Shown in pieces: positions 13,080 through 24,128 of a DNA stretch of 64,000 nt (its first letter is position 1; each line of letters starts with the position of its first letter). Made by a program: the position numbers and the translations under genes. Location of the stretch: contig CM049317.1 of assembly GCA_026874595.1 (NCBI GenBank), positions 69,961,618-70,025,617 of the forward strand, in the 5' to 3' direction. The notes under the pieces were generated by a model. The model was not told the origin of the DNA. It did no database searches and saw only the letters and a program-made list of their open reading frames with translations. Source of the DNA: Sipunculus nudus. Lineage: Eukaryota > Annelida > Sipuncula > Golfingiida > Sipunculidae.

Positions 13080-13920
13080 TAGTCCATGGGCCAGAAAGTG
13101 AAAACCTCCCCCCATCTAGGGAATTTTCGCGACCCCCCTAGTTTTCTTCCTTGAGGTGTCCTTTACTCATTTCCAGGTGTTTCCAAACATATAAATACTG
13201 CAAACACCTGGAAAATCAACTTTTTATAAACCGCGTCCTCAATTTGAAAACTTTTTTCTGGTGTGACTTTTCATTGGTTTATGGACCATAACTTTCTTAT
13301 TATACATCATAAGTGCACAATTCTGGCAACAATGGAATTGGAAGAACATTAGCTTTATAATGATATATAATTTGGCCTTGAAAATGTAACATGTGAAAAT
13401 TCTTGGGCCACTGTTGTACCCCTGCCCCTTAATTTTTCTAAAAAATGACATTTTTTTAGATATTATGGGTACCAAAGGCATATTTTAAGATTTAGGCATA
13501 TCCTTATTTCTTAATATGTTTAAAACATCTTTCAGCACAAATGCATATACATATTTAGCATTAGTTTTCAAAATTTTGCAAGAGTAGACACAATTAACAG
13601 TCATGGACAAGCAAGTCAAATATTTGCAGAAATACCATCTTCACAGTGTCTTTTGCTTCATAGCTTTTGCAATTCTCAACATATCTGCAAGATCTTGGTA
13701 TTAATGGATCTGTAGGAACATTCCAATTGCAGTGATAATAAATATGATCATATGCATGATAAATACAAGAAGCTATGTGCATACCTGTTACCCCCTACCC
13801 CTTATAAATGAGATAGTTTGAAACAGGAACTTACAAGGCCTTGGGCCGGAGAAGCCTACAGCCGTCTGGAATTTCCATGATCTCACTAGCTGGCTGTGTT
13901 AAGGTGTCCTTTACCCATTT
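13080..13920 (+). repeat. Left long terminal inverted repeat
   Basis: Pairs with 17070-17911. It contains the conserved words GGCCGGAGAAGCCTACAG (near the inner edge) and 'ggtgtcctttactcatttcc' (near the outer edge), both found inverted in the right arm. The inner part contains 'taccccctacccctta', which also recurs in the left-arm unit 2. Confidence 0.75.
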
Positions 13921-14869
13921 AAAGGTGTTTCCATACATATAAATGCTGCAAACAGCCAGAGAGTCAACTTTTCTTTTACAAACTGCGTCCTCAATTTGAA
14001 ATCTTTTTCTTACGTGATTTTCCAGGAGTTTATAGTCCATAACTTTCTTATTTTACATCGTAAGTGCACAATTTTGGCATCAATGCACTCAGAAGAACAT
14101 TAGCTTTATAATGATATTTAATTTGGCTTTAAAAAGTTAAATGTGAAAATTCTTGGGCCACTTTTGTACCCCCTACCCCTTATTTTAATTCTTATAAATT
14201 TATAGTTTCCCAGATATTATGATTACCAAAGGCATATTTGGGGTTTAGCCATATCCTTATATCTGAATAAGTTTAAAACATCTTTCAGCTCAAATGCATA
14301 TACATTTTCAACATTAGTTATTTAAATTTAGTAAGATAAGACACAATAAACAATCATGTACAAGCAAGTCAAATATATGCAGAAATATGCTCTCCAAAGA
14401 GTCTTTTGTTTCATAGCTTTTTTAAATCTCAACATATCTGCATGATCTTGGTATCAACGAATTTGTAGGAATATTCCAATTGCAATGATAATATATATGA
14501 TCATGTACATGAGAACTACAAGAAGCTATGTGCATATCTGTTACCCCCTACCCCTAAAATATGGGGCAGTTTGAACCTTTAACCACAAGGCCTTGGGCCG
14601 GAGAAGCCTACAGCGCTCAGTAAATTTCATGATCCCACTAGCTGGCTGTTTAAAGGTGTCCCATGCCTATTTCAAGGTGTTTCCAAACATATAAATAGAG
14701 AAAACACCTTGAAATCCTATTTTTGATACCAAATACTCAATTTTATAACTTTATCCCAAGTGACCTTGCGCCAGTATATGCATCAACATTGCCAAATTGA
14801 CACAAATAGAATTGGGATAACATTACTATATAATAATTACTGCTCAGGAGAATTGATGCCCTATAACCC

Positions 14870-17040
14870 TGAATTTATTTCTCTAAAAGTTAATACCTGC
14901 ACATGTGCTCTTAATAAAAAAGGCATATTTACAAAAATGCATTTCGATTGGTATCATAAAATATGCACACAAAAAAACACAAAACAAAAACAAATATATT
15001 TTCATCCATATTGTTTTCACTGTGTCACTTGATTCACACTGAAAATCCTGTAATGAGATCAATATCTTCTTGTGATTGAAGTTGCAGGAAGTTCCAAAGT
15101 AACTACTGATATCATTTATTGATAAAATGTTTAATCCTAAAAATGCAAAAATATAAAAAAAATACTCAGATGGTACTCCCTACCGTCAATTATAAATTAC
15201 TTGGTCTTAACTCAAGCTTCCTTGAACTTTACAATGTGAAAGTTTAATTTATGTATGCAGTACTATTCAATTAACTTTAAACTTGTTGTGAGTAATTGAG
15301 ACTGAGGCACACAAGCTCCTTCTAATGTTTCTATAAATTATCTGAAATACTGATTGAAGTGACGAATACTTCATCAGAAAAACCAGCTTTACTATAGTGT
15401 ACTTCCTTTATTTTTACATCTTAGTATAAATATATATGCTCTAATTGATCTTGTCTCTCATAATCTGGCGAATTTTGTCTCTGTATTTTCAGTTTTCCAA
15501 ATTAACTGCTCCAAAAATGCCATTGGATCAACACCAAATCTTGGCATATTTAACATTCTATACATGTATGGTATATATACAAGACTCTGATATACAGAAA
15601 CTCATATCTACAGAGCCATCAGTGCATTCAAAAGAGTTTTGAGTTTTGCCTCGTATTTCTCATTTTTATCAGACAATACCATATATACCATTTTCTATAC
15701 CATATTAAAATGTTACCTGGTGAAGCATTGTTGGTATAATCTCACTGGATTTGCTTTCAGAAATCTTGGGGAAATCACCAACTGCCAGCCAGTGGTAACC
15801 AACACTTTTAACTCATGCTTACAAAAATCATCAATAGGTGAAAGGCTTAACAATTTAGCGACACATATCATCATCATATCTTTAATCTGTTATGTAATTA
15901 AATTGTCTCAAATATGTTTATCTCCGTTTCATCAAATCAGACTTCCTTCACTACTATGTAGAACCGAGTCTATGAAATTATCAGTGGTGGCAGGTGTAGG
16001 GATCATACAGAAACCTGATTCAAGTGAACAATATAGCACAATAATGCTAAAAAGTGTTGTCCCTGTTTAATGATTAAGTGATGTTACTAGTATTAATCTA
16101 GCTCTTAATGAACTTATAAACTGTAATTAATATAAATGAACAGTCATTCAATTATTCCACGATATCCGTAATAATATCTTCTACTTTCACTAAACCATGA
16201 ATGAACATCAGTGTTCGACCAAAGGACTAGCCTCTAAGGTAGGTTTCCTAGGGAAAGTTTTAATTTGTCATATCCAAAGTCCATGTATTTTAATATTGCA
16301 AACCAATGAAGTAAAATACACCATAATGTTGATAATGCTGATTTTTTTTCTGATAAAATATTGGTGACTTGACACTCAAATGTTTCACATGATTTATAGA
16401 AGTGTTAGAAGGAGCTTGTGGGCAAATGTCTCAGTTATTTACAAGATGGGTAAGATTCTGTCTATGGAGTAATACAGCTTAGTCCGAGTTCTGAGGTTCC
16501 AGAAAGTTCAGGGTTCAAACCATATTACTGATATTGAAGGGTTAGAGATTAGCACCATACACTTATGACGAGATGTGTGTGTGTGAAAAAAAATACACTT
16601 TCTAAACAACACAGCTGCATTGTTGCAAATGTAACCATTTATTAAATGGTGTTATTTTGCATAATCTATAGGAAACTAATGTGAAAAATCCAAATGTATT
16701 TGTGCTATTTGTGCTAAAAGAATGATTAAAATTTAATAATAAGTCTGAATCATATAAATACGCCTTTAGTATAGGCGCAAATGTTAATTTGAGGGTAATA
16801 AATTCATGATTAGAGAATACAAAATGGCCTAAGAATTAATATATATCATTTCCTCTGAGCAAAACAGTAATTATTATATAGTAATGTTCTACAATTCTAT
16901 CTTTATCAAATTATGCAATGTTGATACATAATAATATTTATTAGGGATAATTATCCATATACTGGTGCAGTCACTCCAGATAATGTTTTTTTTAAATTTA
17001 AGTAGTTGGTTGCAAAAAGGGGGATTTCAGTAGGACTGCT
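14870..17040. other. Interior of the long-TIR element, no gene recognised
   Basis: About 2.2 kb of AT-rich sequence. The longest plus-strand open frame (15639-16070, 143 codons) gives a hydrophobic, Ile/Leu/Ser-rich translation with no motif I can name and no DDE-type catalytic block. If a transposase was ever here it has gone or decayed beyond recognition. Confidence 0.5.
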
Positions 17041-17069
17041 CTATTGATATGTTTGAAAACACCATGACA

Positions 17070-17911
17070 CGGGGAATGGATACATTTAAACAGCCAGCTA
17101 GTGGGATCATGAATATTCCTGAGCGCTGTAGCCTTCTCCGGCCGAACGCCTTGTAAGTTCATGGTTCAAACTGTCTCATATATAAGGGGTAGGGGTTAAC
17201 AGATATGCACATCTCTTCTCATGTTTCTCATGCATATGATCATATTTATTATCACTGCAATTGGAATGTTCCTACAGATCCATTAATACCAAGATCTTGC
17301 AGATATGTTGAGTATTGCAAAAGCTATGAAGCAAAAGACACTGTGAAGATGGTATTTCTGCAAATATTTGACTTGCTTGTCCATGACTGTTTATTGTGTC
17401 TAATCTTGCAAAATTTTGAAAACTAATGCTAAATATGTATATTCCTTTGGGCTGAAAAATGTTTTAAACATATTAAGACATAAGGATATGCCTAAATCTT
17501 AAAATATGCCTTTGGTATCCATAATATCTGAAAAAATGTCATTTTTTTTTAGAAAATTTAAGGGGTAGGGGTACAAAAGTGGCCCAAGAATTTTCACATG
17601 TTACATTTTCAAGGCCAAATTATATATCATTTTAAAGCAAATGATCTTCCACTTCCGTTGTTGCCAGAATTGTGCACTTATGATGTATAATAAGAAAGTT
17701 ATGGTCCATAAACCAATGAAAAGTCACACCAGAAAAAAGTTTTCAAATTGAGGACACGGTTTATAAAAAGTTGATTTTCCAGGTGTTTGCAGTATTTATA
17801 TGTTTGGAAACACCTGGAAATGAGTAAAGGACACCTCAAGGAAGAAAACTAGGGGGGTCACGAAAATTCCCTAGGGGGGGGGGAGGTTTTCACTTTCTGG
17901 CCCATGGACTA
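17070..17911 (-). repeat. Right long terminal inverted repeat
   Basis: Reverse-complement partner of 13080-13920. It carries a longer C/G run next to the tip than the left arm (positions about 17870-17884), so the homopolymer has expanded in one arm only. Confidence 0.75.
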
Positions 17912-18917
17912 TAACAGCCCATGTAAGCTAAGTGGCTACAAAAATCTTTTTCTCAAAAACCACTGGGCCAAATTCTGAAATCTCACACATAAATTATCCT
18001 TAGACGTTGATAATTCAAGTTTGTTCAAATGGTCTCAGTTCAGTGACTTTTGGCTGAGTTATTGGAAGGTGAATTTAGTCATATGCCATAACAACCCATG
18101 TTAGCTAAGTGGCTACAAAAATCTTCTTCTCAAAAACCACTGGGCCAAATTCTTAAATCTCACGCAATAATTATCCTTAGAAGTTGATAATTCAAGTTTG
18201 TTCAAATGGTTTTGGTTCAATGATTTTTGGCTGAGTTATGGGAAGCTGAACTTTGCCATTTTGCTGTATTTTCCCATATGAGTTATAAACCTACAAAATG
18301 TTTTTTTACTGATGATACTGAGGCCAGTCTGTTTAATATTTTGCAAGAATAATTCCCTGAATCATTCTAATAATAATTGTATTTTATGGTTCCAAAATGA
18401 ATTTTGGCTGAATTTAAAAGATTGAATTGAGTCATTTTACCATATATGTTAGCTGTGTGAAGCAGATACATCTAGCTTAGCACCAGTTTATCAGCATCCA
18501 TTACATCATGCCTCTAGACATTTAGATTTCAGAATATCTATGGAAAATATTGACAAGAATGTTTTTTAATTTATAGATAATATGTAGATTTATGATATTA
18601 CATATCGTCTGTACACTAACTCATAATTTCTCAGGAAAAGCAGGAGCTACCATCCCCAAATTTTATGCAATTATCAGTCACATATCAAATGTTGATGGAT
18701 TCAGCTTATTTTTGCTATCTGCATTTACTTAGATTTTACAGGGAAAAAGCTGAAAAAAACTGTAATTACAAAGTCTTCTTCTTGTAAACAGTCCAGCAAA
18801 ATTGTTCAATATTTTACAGAAATGATCCCAGACGCGAGCCTTCTCAAGTTTGTTCAAATGGTTTGTATTGGATAAATTTTAGCAGAGTTACATAACAGGC
18901 CAAGATTGTGTATGTTA

Positions 18918-20420
18918 CCGTAGATCCGCATTTTGCTGCCGCGGCCATAAAATAAGACTTACAGCCGTAAAATTCTGACTAATATTTCTCGACAAGGGAT
19001 GCGGCTATAAAACGCAGGTTAGGCTAAATTCAAACATGTACAAGAGACTCGACAGCCAGCCGTGGCGCAGTGGGCGATAATAGATTGAGGAAGAAGTGAA
19101 TACTGAGACCGTTTATTTAATGATACTGCATATTTGTATATTAATTTTATTCATTATTAATTTTATAAAATTTAAAATTGATATTTTAAACAGGCTTATA
19201 TGTATTATAAAACTTTTCTGAATCAGTCATAAACCACGGCAATTTTCACGCAAAGATTGATAAAAGCTCGATATTCACTTACCAAATTTTGCATTTTATC
19301 CAGACTAACGGTTGTACCTATATTTGGGTATGGCTGCAATATGGGTAAAACATTATTTTAAGATATTTCTTGAACAAATCATTTCTTTTAAAATGAACTG
19401 TAAAACAAAAGATAACCAAAGACCATATGTTCTTCAGCAATTAAACTTGCGTTCACGTTCAGATACTTCTTCGTTCATCACATTGCCAATAGATGGCCCT
19501 CAAAGGTCATAACCCTTCCAGCTAGTTCCGTAATCTGTAAATATGGCACGTTTTGCTAGCAGACGGTTCGGGCACCAGTGTGCATATATTATGATCAGCA
19601 GGACCCTGGGAGTATGCGTAAAAGTTCGACGCAGGATTCGCTTATTCAAAGATTTTGTCAAGGTTGTTAATTGACCGATGTTATATAGAGTGTAAATAAA
19701 AGCCATCACAAAGTTGGCTTTGATGTCCCATTGAAGTTTAATTAGCCAAGGTAAAGGCGCAAGGTACACCAAGGCCTGCTAGTTCCGTAAGCATTTTATG
19801 TGGCATCTTTTGCCGGTTGACCATTTTGCATATATTATGATCAGCACAACCTGAGTTGTTCTGAAAGTATGATCACCGACGCGGGTGTCGTTTATTTAAA
19901 TGCTTTGTTGTTAAATGACTGACGATGTATAATGTCTAAATAATATTTAAAATACAGTCATCCCATACAATGCTTTGATGTCCCATTGAACTTTAATTTG
20001 CCAATTTAAAGGCGCAAGATTCTCCGGGATTCAGTGATGTGTCAAATTAATTTCGTGGCCCTACTAGGATTTGTCTTGGATGAGTCGTCGTATTCTAATC
20101 GGGTAGATCAGGCGGATTAACCAATTAATTTAATTAATCAATTAGCTTAGCAAAACCGAGCGACATACACAGTTGCAACTGTTTCCCAAAACTGTTATGC
20201 CTGACTGCATATCAGCATACCCCAGCATTCCTAGCTGCAGCCTAGCGTTTAAGAAAATAACCTTTTTTTCGTTCCCATACCCCACCTGGCATAGAATGTG
20301 GTGCGGCCATTAATTAAGGTTTTGGGAATTTTTTACTCCAGTGAAGGAGCCTTCCAGAAATTTTATGAACATGGGGTGCGGCCATTAGACAACGTGCGGC
20401 TGCAAAACGCAGATCTACGG
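18918..20420. mobile_element. TA-flanked element with CCGTAGATC ends
   Basis: Left CCGTAGATCCGCATTTTGC and right (inverted) CCGTAGATCTGCGTTTTGC differ at two positions over 19 bases. TA lies on both sides (18916-18917, 20421-20422). The F2 sequence either side resumes the wording seen uninterrupted near 40550-40600. The element is richer in CG than its host repeat. It holds a duplicated block of about 275 bp and no transposase. Tc1/mariner-like by its TA target; other TA-targeting groups are possible. Confidence 0.65.
19500..20040 (+). repeat. Diverged tandem duplication, about 270 bp each
   Basis: Two successive blocks share 'gctagttccgtaa', 'gcatatattatgatcagca' and 'gatgtcccattgaa' in the same order. 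They are internal to the TA-flanked element at 18918-20420. Confidence 0.65.
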
Positions 20421-20465
20421 TACTTGAATAGGTTGAGAAACTGCCAACTGTTTCAGATTTGGTAA

Positions 20466-20880
20466 TAGATCAAGAGTTCATTCAGTGCAGCCAAATATAG
20501 GTCAAGAGTTCAATCAGTGCAGCCAAGCACAAGGCATGTGATCACTTCATGGGCAGCGTGTGATCATCTCATGGGTAGCATGTTATCACCTCATGAGTAT
20601 CATGTGATCACCTCATGGGTGTCATGCCCCTCAGGGCTGCATATGGAGCCAATCTGTGAGCTTATGCAATTGTGTGGCTACTATTTCAGATTTGGCAACA
20701 GGCAAAAGGTCAGCCTGGTTTTATTTATAGCTTTGGCAGACTGCCAACTGTGTCAGATTATGCAACAGGTCAAGAGTTCACTCAGTGCAGCCAGGTACAG
20801 GTCAAAAGTTCACTCAGTCTAGCCAGGTGCAGGTCAAGAGTTCACTCAGTGCAGTAGCCTGAGCCAGTAATTTGTCACAG
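20466..20880 (+). repeat. Minisatellite of F2 elements, unit about 38 bp
   Basis: Units of 'aggtcaagagttcactcag' plus 'tgcagccaggtac' recur here, and again at about 25660-25925 in F2b and 40615-41095 in F2c. The array is therefore a fixed part of the F2 3' half. A separate 24-bp unit (CATGTGATCACCTCATGGGT) sits inside at about 20533-20628. Confidence 0.75.
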
Positions 20881-21366
20881 TACACTCAGGGCAACAGCCT
20901 TTCTCGCCTAAGCCTGGTCAGCCCCATGCATCAGACTCAAGGTAAGTTTGATGTATTGGCCTGATATTCTGACCTGTCTATGTGTCTTTAATGGCTTTCT
21001 CGTTCACAGGACAGGTGTAGCCATCTACAATGACTTTTGCAAAGTGTATGTGCCTGCTTAATTCTACAGAGGAATTTGATATATCAGCCTGAAATTGGGC
21101 ATATTTATACATGTCAAATAGCTTTGTCATACAAGACTGGTGGTGCCACCTACAATAATTTTTGTGTTGTGTGCACCCATGCCAGAATTTCAGCAGTGAT
21201 GATTGTGTATTGTTTCTTGTTCAAAATGTTTAGTACTTGCATTGTTCATATATACGAAAAGTAGTGGTTCAGCATTGAAGGGTTATACCTGGTATATATC
21301 CATATGCACAGGTTCGCATTAGGCCTGTAGGCCTTGTTTATAATTGTTTTCATTTCCTGTCTTTTT

Positions 21367-23922
21367 AGCATAGCTAACTGTAAGTCATCTGAGCTATAGC
21401 AATCACTCTTTGTGCGCCCTCGTTTGTCTGTCTGTCCGTCCATTAACCAGGCACAAATCGTAACCGCTGGACCTAGAATCTTGTTACTTGGCATTCTGAG
21501 AGGTCCATGAAAAATCTCCTTGGAAACCAGAAATTATGTATCTGTTACCCATATCCTTTCAGCTATGGGGCCCTAAGTACCCCCCAGAATAGTAAAAAAT
21601 TTCATACAAAAACTTCAGTATCTCATTAACTACATAATTGATGGTCATGATATCAGGCATACATATTGATCATGAGATGTATCATCAGTTCCTGCAGACT
21701 GGTGGCACCACATGTATTTTTCGATTTTTACCAATTTTTTCTATATTTTTGAGACCTTTAAAAATGTGAACATCTGTTAACAGGGCACAAATTGTAAAGA
21801 CTGGTCCTAGAATCTTCTTTCTTGACACACTGAGAGACCTATGAAAAGTCTCCATGGAAACCAGAAATTAGGTCTCTGTTACCCATATCCTTCAAGCTGT
21901 GGGGCTCCCAATTACCCCCCAGAATAATGGAAAATTTAATAAAAACAAACTGCAACATCTCAATAACTACAACACTGATGGTCATGATTTTTGGCATACA
22001 TATTGACCAAGAGGTTTTTCATGAGTTCCTGCAGACTGGTGGTGCCACCTGTATTTTTTCCAATTTTTACTCATTGTTTTCTCTATTTTGAGACCTTTAA
22101 AAATGTAAACATCTGTTAACAGGGCACAAATCTTAAAGACTGGACCTAGAATCTTCATTCATGACACACTGAGAGACCTATGAAAAGTCTTTATGGAGAC
22201 CTGAAATAAGATCTCTGTTACCCATATCCTTTGAGCTGTGGAGCTCCCAATTACCCCCCAGAATAATGGAAAATTTAATAAAAACAAAGTGCAACATCTC
22301 AATAACTACAACACTAAAAGTCATGATTTTTGGCATACATATTGATCAAGAGGTTTTCCATCAGTTCCTGCAGACTGGTGATGCCACCTGTATTTTTTCC
22401 AATTTTTACAATTGTTTTTTCTCTATTTTTGAGACCTTTAAGGATGTAGTTATCTGTCAACAGGGTACAAATAGTTATGACTGGACCTTGAATCTTCATG
22501 CTTGACACACAGGGAGACTCATGAAAAGTCTCCATGGAAACCTGAAATTAGGTCTCTGTTACCCATATCCTTTGAGCTATGGCACTCCAAAGTACAGTTC
22601 AGAATAAAAGAAAATATATACAAAAGCTGAAGTATCTGAACAACTAATGCAGAGATCACCATAATTGTTTGCATGGATATTGATCATGGAGTGTTTCATC
22701 AGGTTCTGCAGACTGGTGGCACCACCTGTATTTGTTCGGGTGTTTTACTAATTGTTTTCTCTATTTTTGAGACCTTTAAAGATATGAACATATGTTAACA
22801 GGGCACAAATCATAACAACTGGACCTAGAATCTTCATTCTTGACACACTGAGAGACCTATGAAAAATCTCCATATCCTTCACAGCTTATGGCACTCCAAA
22901 GTACAGCTCTGAACAACTAATGCAGAGATCACCATAATTGTTTGCATGGATATTGATTATTGACTGTTTCATCAGTTTCTGCAGACTGGTGGTGCCACCT
23001 ATATTTTATTCAACTTTTTGAAATTTTCTCTATTTTTGAGACTTTTAAGGATGCTGTCATCTGTTAATGTGGCACAAATTGTAACAATTGGACCTAGAAT
23101 TTTCATGCTTGTGATGCAAGGAGGCCCAAGAAAAGTGCCTGTGGAAATCTGAAATTAGGTCTCTGTTACCCATATCTTTCAAGCTATAGGACTCCGAAGT
23201 ATTCCTCAGAATAATGGAAAATTTGATACAAAAGCTGAAGTATCTGAACAACTAATGCAGAGATCACCATAATTGTTTGCATGGATATTGATCATGGAGT
23301 GTTTCATCAGGTTCTGCAGACTGGTGGCACCACCTGTATTTGTTCGGGTTTTTTACTAATTGTTTTCTCTATTTTTGAAACCTTTAAAGATATGAACATA
23401 TGTTAACAGGGCACAAATCATTACAACTTGACCTAGAATCTTCATTCTTGACACACTGAGAGACCTATGAAAAATCTCCATATCCTTCAAGCTATGGCAC
23501 TCCAAAGTACAGCTCTGAACAACTAATGCAGAGATCACCATAATTGTTTGCATGGATATTGATTATTGACTGTTTCATCAGTTTCTGCAGACTGGTGGTG
23601 CCACCTATATTTTATTCAACTTTTTGAAACTTTTTTTGAAAGTATCTGAACAACTAATGCAGAAATCACCATGATTCTTTGCATGGATATTGACCAAGTG
23701 TTTTATTAGTTTCTGCAGACTGGTGGAGCCACCTGTATATTTTTTAAGTTTTTGCATTTTTCTCTATTTTTGAGATGTATAAATACAGACATAATCTTGG
23801 CCTGTTGGTTCATCTGTTTGATGTTTCAGTTGAATGGGTATATACTACCATTCAGATGATGAAATTTCCTTTTGCCAAATCTCTTCCCAGTCAGCTGAGC
23901 GTCATGACCCATGGGTCACTTG
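21367..23922 (+). mobile_element. F1''-G Helitron-like element
   Basis: The 5' part (AGCATAGCTAACTG, loop, AAGTCATCTGAGCT) and 3' part (CAGCTGAGCGTCAT, GACCCATGGGTC, ACTTG) match F1 ends. The interior is a different array: about eight diverged units of roughly 200-310 bp, each with 'gacacactgagagacc', 'aggtctctgttacccatatc' and 'tgcagactggtggtgccacc'. It lies 30 bp after the end of F2a. No coding sequence. Confidence 0.65.
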
Positions 23923-23972
23923 TTTTACAAAACTGTTCATTTCTTCATGTGTATAATAATGTTTTGCTGCAG

Positions 23973-24058
23973 AGAATGGACTAGGCTGCAGAAAATGGAC
24001 TACGTTATTTGTTCTTCTCTTGATGTTTGGCATTGCTAAAGGGGCTCCTCTTCTGAAG
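23973..24058 (+). CDS. Possible exon with a hydrophobic segment
   Basis: Acceptor gttttgctgcag and donor GTAAAAT bracket 86 nt open in one frame (phase 1 in, phase 0 out). It translates to NGLGCRKW then TTLFVLLLMFGIAKG then APLLK. The run of about 14 hydrophobic residues after a basic pair, ending in small residues, looks like a signal peptide core or a short membrane segment. No start codon in this frame. It lies in the 206-bp gap between F1''-G and F2b. Chance is a real alternative. Confidence 0.2.
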
Positions 24059-24128
24059 GTAAAATACTGCATCATCATATTCCTTTCAATTTTTATTACT
24101 TTTAAACTTTTATTTAAGGTAACTTTTT

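Larger units (their letters stand above)
13080..17911. mobile_element. Element with about 840-bp terminal inverted repeats
   Basis: The ends TAGTCCATGGGCCAGAAAG (left) and its reverse complement (right) begin a long inverted repeat, about 13080-13920 against about 17070-17911, high identity by eye. The flanks are TAA at 13077-13079 and 17912-17914. Other F2 units read 'gccataacagccc' uninterrupted, which gives TAA as the target duplication. A 3-bp TWA duplication suggests PIF/Harbinger, but no transposase is seen. The left arm carries a second, diverged unit (about 13902-14653) and a partial third. The interior 14870-17040 is AT-rich, with no recognisable protein. Confidence 0.65.
12226..21336 (+). 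mobile_element. F2a Helitron-like element with two insertions
   Basis: It starts after TTTTT with AGCAAACCTGTGAGCTTATG and ends with GCACAGGTTCGC, ATT, the hairpin AGGCCT-GT-AGGCCT and TG, before TTT. The 3' CACAGGTTCGC is the reverse complement of the family 5' GCGAACCTGTG, so the ends form an asymmetric inverted repeat. Internal units of about 280 bp carry 'gttcaaatggt', 'agtgacttttggct' and GGTGGCGCCACC. The 9.1-kb span includes a 4.8-kb element (13080-17911) and a 1.5-kb element (18918-20420). No coding sequence of its own. Confidence 0.65.

Noticed and set aside
15639-16070. 143-codon open frame inside the long-TIR element
   Set aside because: The translation has no recognisable motif, high Ile/Leu/Ser from AT-rich sequence, and no DDE or DNA-binding pattern.
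19050-19085. tRNA gene or SINE head, from an A-box-like word
   Set aside because: No B box, no foldable cloverleaf and no poly-A or tail repeat.
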